Origin: Phaseolus vulgaris
Taxonomy: Eukaryota > Streptophyta > Magnoliopsida > Fabales > Fabaceae
NCBI RefSeq assembly: GCF_000499845.2
Contig: NC_023755.2
Span: forward strand, 4,702,087 to 4,766,086
Reading direction: 5' to 3'
DNA length: 64,000 nucleotides
Shown here: positions 1 to 10,400 of the stretch, piece after piece
Layout of the letters: every line of letters starts with the position of its first letter
Position numbering within the stretch: the stretch's first letter is position 1
Notes under the pieces: model-generated
Database searches by the model: none
Told to the model about the DNA's origin: nothing
What the model saw: the letters and a program-made list of their open reading frames with translations, nothing else
Program-made: the position numbers and the translations under genes

Positions 1-640
1 TGTTGAATCTATCTATAAAGTCTCGCAAGGATTCTCCTTTTTCTTGTTTTACGTTGAGGAGAGACATGGATGAAGTACGGTGGGGCCTGCTCGTGGCATA
101 CTGGGTGGTAAACTTTGTTTCTTGGACCTTGAAACTAGTCACAGAGTTTGGAGGGAGTTTGGTAAACCATCCTAGTGGTCCCTCCCTCAGAGAGGTGGGA
201 AAAACTTTGCACCACACCGTCTGATCTATGGTGTACAAAGTCATTTGTGTTATGAAAATGTTCAGATGCTCGTTCGAATTAGTATAACCATCGTAGAGGT
301 TCATTGTTAAACCTTTCCACTTATCAGGAAGAGGTGTAGCAATAATGTCGTCCGTGAAAGGGTGGCCTTTTGGATTTTCTTCCTTGTCGAGAGCGATATG
401 TTTAATGCTCATGTGGGTTGAGTGTGTAAAGGAAGTGTGATGTGTCCCATGGGTTTGGAGAGTTGGTGGTTTTGTCTTGGATTGATGAGTTTGTGGTGTT
501 GGTATTGGTGTGTGGGAGTGTTCTTCCCATTCGTACTCTTCGAGTCGTTGAAGCAGCCTTTTGTTCTGCTCCTTCAACTGAGTCATTTCATCTGCCTGCC
601 GACGCTGTTCTTCCACCAAGACGTGTGTAGTGGTAGGTAA
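1..640 (-). CDS. gag polyprotein of a Ty3/gypsy element, partial (C-terminus outside window)
   Basis: The frame is open from just after a TGA at 641-643 to the window edge, about 212 codons without a stop; the first in-frame ATG is at 586-584. Retrotransposon Gag proteins form the virus-like particle that packages element RNA. Seen in order: a short charged, coiled-coil-like start (DEMTQLKEQNKRLLQRLEEY), a Pro/Thr/His-rich linker, the block KWKGLTMNLYDGYTNSNEHL, then FPTSLREGPLGWFTKLPPNS and KQEKGESLRDFIDRF. These match the plant Ty3/gypsy gag pattern (PLPxxWKxxxxxxYDG...DEH, AxxWFxxLPPxSI, GESLRDFxxRF). The intact frame contrasts with the stunted gag at 28.7 kb. Zinc knuckle, protease and pol would lie beyond the edge. 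Confidence 0.8.
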
Positions 641-801
641 TCAGTTCACCAAGACGTGTGTAGAGGATTCCTGATGTCATGGGAGTGTATCTCGAAGTAT
701 GTCTTTGACTCATTCAATGCCAGTTACAACTACTTCTTTATTACGTATTTGTTATATTGTAAATATCATTTGACTCGGTTATCCAATGTCCGACCGGTAC
801 A
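1..801 (-). mobile_element. Ty3/gypsy LTR retrotransposon remnant (LTR edge plus gag)
   Basis: Reading leftwards on the minus strand, the element begins at 801 with TGTACCGGTCGG. The same 12 bases open the LTR of the element at 28056, and a shared ACCGAGTCAAA block follows in both. The segment between about 640 and 801 is far shorter than a full LTR plus leader, and no primer-binding site is visible, so an internal deletion is likely. A gag frame follows and leaves the window at base 1. A 17-bp direct repeat (caccaagacgtgtgtag) lies at about 616-632 and 648-664. The class is read from gag protein motifs; the LTR relationship rests on comparing the two copies by eye. Confidence 0.75.
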
Positions 802-1409
802 GAATAAATATGTTGCAATAAAAAAATATTAAAAATGTATTATTAACATAACCTATATTGTTTCAATGGTCATATTTTATATTTACATTTTGTTTTCGAG
901 TGATGTATTGTAAGTACCCTTGTGAGACATAGTTACTTGGTTTGATAATCTCAAACGCAAAAAGAAATTTGCATATAAATCTACATTGTTGAGTTGGTGG
1001 TTAAATAGATTATAAGATATGTTGTCATCAACACTCAACACCTCTTTCTTGTGTATTTTTTTTGACTTGTTTTTTACACAAAAATTTCATTTATATGCTA
1101 AAGTGAAAATGAATAAGTTGAATGAATATTTAATTGTTTTGATTTGAAAATTTGAGAGATTCAATGAAAAATTATGCTGAAATAAAAAAATATATTGTTA
1201 ACCCTTTAGTAAGAACAGAAACAAGTAAAAATATTGTATTAAGATGCGTAGTTTTTAATGTAGAGATTAAATTGTAAGGATTATACAAGAGATCAAACAA
1301 GTATCAAACCAAAATTATTAATTGGAGATGAATGAATGTTATTTTATGCATGAATAAACCCACCTGCAGCACAGGTGCTAAGGAAAATGCAAAAATAAAA
1401 ACAAAATTT
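802..1409. other. AT-rich spacer, nothing recognised
   Basis: The sequence is AT-rich with A and T runs. I see no coding similarity, RNA gene or clear repeat between the gypsy remnant and the tRNA gene. Confidence 0.6.
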
Positions 1410-1482
1410 CGCCCACCGTGGGGCTCGAACCCACGACCACAAGGTTAAGAGCCTTGCGCTCTACCAACTGAGCTAGACGGGC
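1410..1482 (-). tRNA. tRNA-Lys (anticodon CUU)
   Basis: On the minus strand this is a complete 73-nt cytosolic-type tRNA. The acceptor stem GCCCGUC pairs with GGUGGGC, including G-U wobbles, and the discriminator is G. The D arm contains AGCTCAGTTGGTAGAGC, the anticodon stem CAAGG/CCTTG encloses the loop CTCTTAA (anticodon CTT), and the T arm carries GGTTCGAGCCC, which includes the B box. T-rich sequence follows the 3' end as a Pol III terminator, and CCA is not encoded, as expected in plants. With CCA added, the 3' end is the exact complement of the primer-binding site at 28603-28620. Confidence 0.97.
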
Positions 1483-1529
1483 TTATATTTGTAATTCGTT
1501 TTATATATATTATATCTTGTGTTTTGATC

Positions 1530-1645
1530 ATCTCATTGAAAACATGAGTTGGAATTCCATGATTTTGAACTTGGAAGAAGCCCCAGTTCTGACATGCATA
1601 TCTAAGTTTTCTCACAACATCATCTCTCAAAGTATTCAGTTTCAT
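1530..1645 (-). pseudogene. 2-oxoglutarate/Fe(II) dioxygenase N-terminal fragment (DIOX_N)
   Basis: A short minus-strand stretch encodes LRDDVVRKLRYACQN followed by WGFFQVQNHGIPTHVFNEMI. This is the hallmark N-terminal block of plant 2OG-Fe(II) oxygenases of the ACC-oxidase-homologue and flavonol-synthase type (ACxxWGFFQVxNHGIP). A TGA lies only a few codons upstream of its Met. The frame after EMIK runs into the tRNA gene and shows no further family similarity: neither the HxD...H iron triad nor the RxS site is present. It is therefore an exon scrap of about 39 residues, probably a pseudogene relic. I see no matching exons nearby. Confidence 0.7.
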
Positions 1646-1649
1646 TCTG

Positions 1650-3333
1650 TGGTAAAGTCTTCACTGATATTAGAGCTTCTGCTATGGAAAATACGTGGAA
1701 CCTCTGTGACTTATTTAATTATATTAAATGTAAAAATATTGGAATATATTTGTATATTTGGTATAACTAAAAATAGCATCATAAACACAAAATAGTTTAA
1801 TTATTAGCTTTGTAACTTTGATCTTCAACAATTTTGTATTTTATTGCATATTCACTATTTGAGTGTGGATTACTTTTATTTTTTATTATCAAACTTGTTT
1901 GTGAATGTTAGGATGAAGTTAATAAGAAAATAATTAGGTTCTTAATTAATCTCAATAGGAGTTTAAGTATTATCTAAAGTGGTATAGAAAATATTTGTAG
2001 TCAGAGAAACAATTTTAAAATGTATACTATATTATTTTTCATAATAAATATTATTAGAAAGAGTACTAGTGCAGGACTACTTGATTAATAAATCTTTTAC
2101 TATAAGAATCATCATTTTGCTGATGATATTCATAGAATTATACTCAAATCTCAAAATTTCATTTTCTTTTATATTAATAAATCATGAATGGGTCATAGGT
2201 CCCAATAACATCTCTTGTGAATTTATTCTCTTATGCTACATAAGATAATTATTGTAATTAAGTGTAAATATGAATATGAAACATATACACAAAATCAGGA
2301 AATATCCATTATATATTACTTAAATAAGTTATAAATTAATGTCAATTTTTATTTTAATAATTAATTATTTTTAGAAAATATTTTTTTTCACTTAATATGG
2401 AGCGTTGAAATAACACATTATTTTGTTATTTAGCTCATCTTTTATAAAAAAAAGAGTAAAGTAAATAATACTTAGTTTAAATAGAGATTCAAAATTGTGA
2501 TAACTGAGATATTTTATGTGTTATGCGAGTAATAATTTTTTTTTTACGTGAAAGAAGTCACAATTGAGTATAATAATTTCATTTATTTTTTATTATTATA
2601 TTATAGATTATGTTTATTATTTTAACAACTATTATATACTAATGACTAGAAAAAAGATAACTGTTTTAACAATATATTATTAATAAAGAGTAGATAAAAT
2701 TATAGATACATTTTAATATGTATGAGAGATTATTAATGTACATGTTAATGTAAATAAGATAAAAAGTGGAGATTAAGAATAATTAATTTTCTTTACTCAT
2801 TGAGTAAATGAATTCCCACTCTTTATATTAAAACTTAATATTTCTATTAAAAATAATATTAACCAGCAATTGTATTTTCTAATTTATTGTAAAATATTCT
2901 CATTTGTGTTACAAAAGTCATAATGTCATTCTTACAACAGTGAGACCATTAATCATAAAACCAGCCATAAAGAAAAACTTTGACAACTTTGATTCTAAAC
3001 CAAAAATATCCATCGAATAAAGAAGAAAAATAGGAATTAAAATTTAGAATACATAAAGGAGAGGAAGATCATGAGGGAGAACATTTAATGAACTCATTCT
3101 GAAAAATTAACATTAAACTTTTAACTTTCGGAACATTTCACAATAAGTTTTAAATTGTTATTGTAATGATAAATTTTATTAAAAATTTGAAAAGTTATTT
3201 TTGCTTTCACCAACTTTTAGAATTCCTTCTTTTACCAGTGAGTTGCATCTTCTTCACCGCATTCCACCCAGTGAAATTTTCACTATTCACTCACCAAATC
3301 AGGGGTGTAAACTTAGATGTAGGCACGAGTACA
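1650..3333. other. AT-rich intergenic region
   Basis: Very AT-rich sequence with homopolymer runs. I see no gene, RNA or well-defined repeat up to the U6 promoter. Confidence 0.6.
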
Positions 3334-3377
3334 AGTCCCACATTGATTAAATAGTGGTTTAGCTAAGTGTTTATAAT
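3334..3377 (+). promoter_or_regulatory. U6 snRNA promoter: USE (3334-3345) and TATA box (3370-3377)
   Basis: AGTCCCACATTG matches the plant upstream sequence element RTCCCACATCG with one difference. A TATA box (TTTATAAT) follows after 24 bp and sits at about -30 relative to the U6 start. In plants this short USE-TATA spacing specifies Pol III; Pol II snRNA promoters use roughly one more helical turn. Confidence 0.88.
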
Positions 3378-3399
3378 TCTTTAGTTTCAACCCCTGCTT

Positions 3400-3419
3400 G
3401 TCCCTTCGGGGACATCTGA

Positions 3420-3451
<32 letters not shown>

Positions 3452-3502
3452 GGCCCCTGCGCAAGGATGACACGCACAAATCGAGAAATGGTCCAAATTT
3501 TT
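3400..3502 (+). ncRNA. U6: U6 spliceosomal snRNA
   Basis: The sequence starts GTCCCTTCGGGGACATC and contains the invariant ACAGAG box (with GATACAGAGAAGATTAGC), the AGC triad and ACACGCACAAATCG. It ends GGTCCAAAT followed by a T-run that serves as the Pol III terminator. Length is about 103 nt, as in other plants. Compared with the plant consensus as I know it, the only difference I notice is a C-to-T change in the CATCNGAT segment after the 5' hairpin. With the intact promoter this is very probably a functional gene. U6 is the catalytic snRNA of the spliceosome. Confidence 0.95.
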
Positions 3503-3505
3503 TTT

Positions 3506-4499
3506 CCAACCCCTTCATTTTATTTATCTGATTATTCACTCTTGCCTTCATGCTCATATGTGTTTTCTTTGTCACTTAAATTTCTTCAATGAGGTGGTGA
3601 AATCTGAAGTTCATTATTCTGAGACACAGCAAATTCATAGATTCTGATTTAGGGTTTCACTCAACTCCACAAAATCGGATTATGGTGATTGCAAGGCTAA
3701 CAGTGACCCCAATTAAAGTGTCTTTCCTACACAAATGAAGAATGGGATGTATAAAAGGACCTCCAATCAAAACATGCATAAAAACTGCATTTAGTTTAGG
3801 ATATCAGATTGGCTTCCCTTAGTTTAAATTCTTTTGTACAGATAAATAAATTCCTGACAAACCCTCCATACAAATTGCTGCATAAGTTAGTGCATGTGTT
3901 TGATTTTATTTATTTTAGAGAAATAAATGTCCATTTTTGGCACTTTCTAAGAGAGCTTCTGAAAAATAATGAAAAAAGATATTCCCATGATATGGAGACT
4001 TAGTATTGGAGAATATATTAACCTTCCTTTTAAATGTACTATTGTATAAAATTCTTGTTGTATCGTATACTTTCTGAACCATTTTCATTGGGAACTCTGA
4101 AATAAGAGCATTCTTGAATTTCACCCTTCCATTAGGTTTCTTCTATTGAACAACTTCAGATCTAAAAAATGATCCTCTGAGTCAATTGTTAATAAATATC
4201 TTTGTTTAGTTTGCTAAATTGAACTAAAGCCAAACTTCCCTTCATTTTTCATTACTTTTTTAAGTAACATTATACAACAATGGCAAAAATTCACTGTGGC
4301 CTTCCTTGACAAGAAGCCTTACAAGAATAATAAACAAAATTTGGATCTTCCCCAAAACAAATGAAAAGAATTAGAATAAATAAATAAACTAATTACAATT
4401 CTTCACCTCACCACTCAATTACTCTCTCCACACCAAACCCAAATTAAATCAATACAAATCAGAAACTATAACTAATATCAGCAGCAAACTTTGACCAGC
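3506..4499. other. Spacer between U6 and the myosin stop codon, including probable myosin 3' UTR
   Basis: No coding similarity is seen. About 4260-4499 lies directly downstream of the myosin stop on the minus strand and is the likely 3' UTR; the poly(A) site cannot be fixed from sequence alone. Confidence 0.5.
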
Positions 4500-7400
4500 T
4501 CACTGAGAGTCACTGTCCATTTGTTGCAACAAGAATTGGAAGTCAGACCTTTGCCTGAGTATTGGTGGTGGATCCACATCCATGTCTGATAGACGGATGT
4601 CACTCATGGACCGAAACATCTCTTCCATCAAGAATGGTATGCTGAGTTTTGTAAAAGGAACCAGTGCAATATAGCTTGTCAGCAAATTGTGTTTCTATTG
4701 GCCATGGAGAGACTTTTGGGGAGGGGGAATTCAAAATGGGTCTAGAAGCATGTTAATAGTTAATTACCTGGAATCCACCTCTAGAAGGAATGAGCTATTA
4801 TGTATGCTTATTGAGTCTTCTGTCATAATCACTCTCATTCTGCTAATGACCTGTAAAAGTCAGAAGGGGGAAAAAATTGAAACATGTTATCATGTGTGGT
4901 AAGTTATGATACTAATTAATTTAATGTATTCTGTTGTATTAATTCATGTGCTCCAGTTGAAATTTAAGGGTCACTCAGTTGATTTGATGGTTTTGATGTT
5001 AGGATATAAATAGGCTAGTTCTATTTCCGATATAGAAATATGATTTATTCAGCTTTGAGTTTTGATTATTCCGCCAAATGCAACTAGATTTTATGGACCA
5101 CCTCAGTAAAGTTTACTATTTCTCTACGGTTTTGAATCTTATTATTGGAGGTTTATTGTCAATTTGTTTTAAAGTATTGTTATGATGCAAATCTGTTAAG
5201 TGTAATATTTTAACTCAAAGTGGTAGTTTGACTTCTAGTTTCAGAGTTTCTTTGTTTCAGCAATATTTTTTGTTTCTTCTAAAGATGTAAATGCATTTTG
5301 AAGCAAATTGAATGTTAGAAAATTTTCATCATATTTCAAATGAATTTGAAAGGTTGGACAAACTGTACAAAAAAAATGCAGTAGAGATAAACATGGTTTA
5401 GGAGAGAAGGACTTACTTCTGGAGATAATCCCTGTGCTCCATACTTGTCATCCCAGAACATAGTTCCAATACGATATATTTGTGGAATACTTAACACCTG
5501 ATATAGGAAAAATAAACAAGAAAACAAGAGTTAGGCTCTTTTTCCAGTACTTTATATATGTGATTTAGATAAATTTAAAGAAAAAGCCCATTCTTAATTT
5601 CTACATGTTAGACAAAAACTAGTTTAATCCATATAGGTTCAAGGTAGAAACTATGTAAGATACTCATTGAGCATGATGTTTCTTTGAAAGAGGAGTTAGT
5701 TACGTTACCGGGCAGAGCTCACTTGTGATTTCCTCCAAAGATTTTTGAGTCTTTTGATGCAAAACCTGTATAAATAATGCATTTTAAAAACTGAATATTG
5801 AGGAAAAGGTAATGAAAGAGTTAAGAGTGCATTCTCTTTAATCTTGATCTAAGAAGGTATACCAGAAATCCCACAGCTTGGCGTATGTGTTTGAGTTCAT
5901 CCCAAGATGAACCAGCAAACTGCAAAATAAACCAAATACAAAAGATAAAAATATGTAGAAAATGTGTCTACTCTTGCACTTTTTCCTTTGGTTGTGGCAA
6001 ATATATAAAGTTACCTGGTCTGTTGCTTTAAGACACCATAGTTCCAACTCATGCAATCCTGCCTTCAAATATTCTCCATTGCTAAAGGAACAACACTCAC
6101 GACGAAGCAACAAACTGCCAGACAAAAGTTTTCAAAAACTTCGTGAGAATTTACATTAAATTCAGTAAACATTCACTACTTCAAGATGTTTTGTGCAATT
6201 GTGGAAAGTCTGGTCACCTATTAAATAGCTGGATATTCATGAATGAGAAAACTTGACTAAATATCTTTCTTGCAAGGATGGGAGGCACCTGAAGTCACAA
6301 GATGAATAATATTGGAAAATCTATTCTCTGAAAATTGCAAACTAGCATACGCAATATTAAGTGAGTAATTCATGCTTACAAAGTTATCAGACAATATACG
6401 CAAGGTACTATCTAACTTGTCCACAATGCCTTTCCAGTACATATGTAATGCTTGCTGTTTTGCAACAATATTTGAATGGATGTTTCTGGATGATCCTCTT
6501 ATTGATCTAGTCCTTATGGATCTTGGTGCCTGCCAGTGGAAATGAAAGATTTACCTTATGCAAACATAATTTTCTGTTGTAATTTGGATTTGATCTTGTG
6601 ATCCTTACCTGAATACACAAATTTAAGAACGGGCTAATCTCTTTCTTTAGACTATCACGGATCATTCCATATATCTTCTCCACATATGCAGTTAAATGCT
6701 GCTTAAACAGAATAGCTGGATATTTGGCTTCTACTTTAGACTGATCATTTGGCTTCTCAACCATTCCACTGTAGCCACTTGAAATCCCCAAGCCCATTGA
6801 AGATGAACGCAAACCCTGAATTTGCATATCATGCACCATTATATTTTAAACAATGGTTTAATACAATGAAAACTCATACTTTTGAAAAGCTTACTTGTGC
6901 CATTTTTCCAAACAAAGTGGCAGGGGAGTTTCGATTACGTGACACTGCCTTAGTTGTATTGCTGGCCTTCATTGTGCATTGCAGATAAAACAGAAGTGTT
7001 GAAGTAGTTGAAAGCCAGTAGGCTAGATCATGGATTCCTTCTTGATTCTGCCAGAACATAAAATGCAAGTTACTTTCTCACAACAATACGAGTGATTAAA
7101 TTCAGGTTGAGATGAGGATTTTTATTTAAAATTCCTTAATCTTTGTTAATATACTAAAGTTCTTGGAGAGTATTACCTCTATAGATGATCGTATAGTGTG
7201 TGTAATTTTATCAAAAATATGTGTTTTGTCTGCTTCAAGGGATCTCCAATGAAGAAGTGCTTTATATACAATACAAGCAACAGCAGGTCTGTTTTTCTCA
7301 AATCTCTTATCTTCAGCGAGACACTTCAGCAGTGCATCATGACTTTCCTGTTTATAAGAGATATGCAAACTGTTAGTATTATTCATGTTAGTGTGAAACT

Positions 7401-10400
7401 GCATAACATTCCCTGACTTTGTCTTGCCTTTGAAACATACCTGCTGTCTATCTGTGAGTGATCTTTGTTTAGTAAGCAAGAAGACTGGTGCTTTTGGTTC
7501 CTGTAAACATAATTTATTATTTGAAATGAACACACTGTTGTTGATTACACAACCAGGAATTCTAAAAGAAGAAGTGAGGTAAATTTTAAAATACTTTTCT
7601 TGCATGCCATTCTTCCTCTGTCTGATTTCCATTATCCAGATTCTGCAACATCATAAAAGATAAATTTTAAATGGTGAAATATTTCTAAGGGAAAAGCTAA
7701 GGTAGTACCTTGATTTGGGAAGTCATATTATCTGCAATAACTCTTGGTTGAACTTTTATCTTCTCTACAACAGCAACTTCATGGTCTGATTCCATTTTTT
7801 CTGGATGAACTTTCTGCTCTAAAGCAGCTGCTAAATGGTCTGGTTCTATTTTCTCTGGATGGACTTTATGCTCTAAAGCAGCTGCTGCTGCCTGGCTCCG
7901 TAGGAATTCATTCTCTGATTCTAGATTTGCTATCTGACCCTTGAGGCTGGGGACAACATCTAAATTTTAGCATTTAATACAATATATATGTCATTTTCTG
8001 TTTTATGCTTCTATATTTCTTCTATTTGGACAATGACGTCAATAAGGGATTCTGTTATTATTTGTTTCATGATATACATTGTATATATTAGGAATAAATA
8101 TCTGCTTATTCATTGTACAGTATTAGCTTTCCTGTTTTTGACTAAATAAAGTAGGAAATAAAGTAATCGCGTCTTAATTACTGTAAATGGATATGTATTA
8201 TTTATAGACATAAGCAGAATAAATTAATCGTCAAAGAGAGAAATTTTGACAATAAGTCCCACGTTGATAAGTTAAAAAAAGTTAATAAGTATACAAGCAA
8301 GAGGTCCATAAATCTGAAGTGCCTATATATTTTTGGACAAATAGGTCACTCAAACTAAAAGGCCACACTCTTTGGACATGATCCATTCACAATTTTATTA
8401 CTTCCTAAATTTATTATGGTCTGTGTTATGGAGTTGAATTTATTTGTTGAAACTTGAAAATACGATAAATCTGCACTGAAAACTGTTTACTTATTGCATT
8501 ATTACAGAAGGTACTAAATGCAAAGTAACCATAGAAATGTAGTGAATTAAAAACTTCTAAAATGAAAGGATGTATCAATTTTGTTGAAAATCTCACATCG
8601 ATTAAAGATAAGATGAATTTACACAATATAATTGGGACAATTCTCACCTTCCAAACCATTTTCATAAGGATAAGTCAAGCTTAAACTCACTTCTTAATAT
8701 GAAATGAGAGTCTATCCTACACAGGTTTGATGGACCTATTGTGTCACGTGCTATGAAATCACTTACAAATATCTAGTCTTACACATGAGATGAACATGTC
8801 TCCTATATTTTGGTGTATCATTTGTGTGCCACCTTTGGCTAAGGGAGTTGTGTCCATCAAGGTATTTAACTCTAAAAGAAGAGACCTCATATATGCACAT
8901 AAACTTTTTTTATTGGCTACATTCAACTGCAGCCAGGCTTCCAGCTGCTAAATATACATAAAGCATAGAAATGATAAAAATGGTGGGAATAATATATTAG
9001 AACTTACATTTTGATCTCTTCAAAGAGTTCTTCATTTTTTGATTCTTCCAAAGCCTTCTGGCATAGAACCTGGTTCTCAGACTCGAGGTTTGACAAACTC
9101 AATTCTAATCTGAAGTGATAAAGAATAGATAGTCAATGTCAGTTTATAGTGGAAGAGATATTGGGTGGCTAATATTACTTGATAACCTTTCAATAGTCTC
9201 CTGAAGTTGTGTTGCTTTAAGCTGTGCTTCTTCCGCCTCTTTCACCCTTGATTGATTCTCGTTTTCAATTTCTGAGAACTTCTCTTCAAACTCTTTAATC
9301 TTCTTATTAAGCTCTTCTACTTCAGTCTGTATTTTCAGAACTTCAATGTAAGTATTTTCATCTTACTAAGTGTCAACTGCATAATTTTTATGTGTTGAGC
9401 TGTTTGGATGCTTGTGTGACAGTCATAATATGTATATTTATATATATATATGTATATGTGTGTGTGTGCACTTTTCTTTTCTCCTGCTCTTTACAACATT
9501 ATTTGTCAATAAATGCCACCCTTAACCTTTTTTGTTATTTTGAAGTATTTCATACTTTTATGATGAAAATTTTAATGTTTCTTCATGTACATCAAATTTG
9601 TTTATTATAAGACCATTTTCAGATAATACTGCTAAATGAACATTTTTCTTTTATTGTAACTTAATAACAAACTGGAACTGTTACTTAATGTAATTTGATT
9701 GTTCGACCATTTCAATGCTGAAAGTAAACTTTCCAAATATGTAGTAGGACAAAGTTTTAGATTTACCTCCAGCTCCTCATTTTTATTTGTCAGTAACTCT
9801 AGCTTTGTATCGTCCACAACAGGTACCTCTTTAATAACTGGTGGTGCTTGTTCAATTGCTATTTTTGCTGCTTCTCTCTCATGTATAATTGCTGCCTGGG
9901 ATTCATCTAGCTGAGCTTGCATTTCTTGTAATGAATTTTGCAATTTTGCAATCTCTTGCCCTTTAGCTTCTTCAAGATCCATCTACAATTATTTTCTCCA
10001 GATTAGATGGGGTGGATAAAATGTTTTACGGATGAATAAAAGTTTTTCTTCTCACTACTATCTTGAATAGTGACTAAAATCTGTTAAAAAAAATCATATT
10101 TTGAAAGATAATACACTGCTCAATTTTATAGGCATTACCATTTCACTCAAATCTTTTTTTGCATATATCGAGGAGAAATTAGTTGAGAATCTATACCCTC
10201 ATGTGCTTTTCAATATCTAGTCTCCATGTAAGCTCCTCAACACGCTTCTCCAACTTGTCTTTTGCTTCCTTAAGTGCACCAGTTTCTCTTGCAGCCTGCT
10301 CAGAAACTAAAACTTGTTACCATGCCTATACTTTTGTAACATTTTTTTTCATGTAGATATGTTAAAATAATGAAAATGATACATAAAAATAGAACTCACC

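Noticed and set aside
7126..7632. 168-codon minus-strand frame
   Set aside because: It reads through the introns between myosin exons 7595-7642, 7441-7500 and 7177-7347; the exon structure with GT-AG sites and conserved tail motifs explains it better.
8250..8275. AAGTCCCACGTTGATAAG, similar to a U6/snRNA upstream element
   Set aside because: No TATA box at the right spacing and no snRNA follows; more likely LTR-derived sequence like the nearby TRIM.
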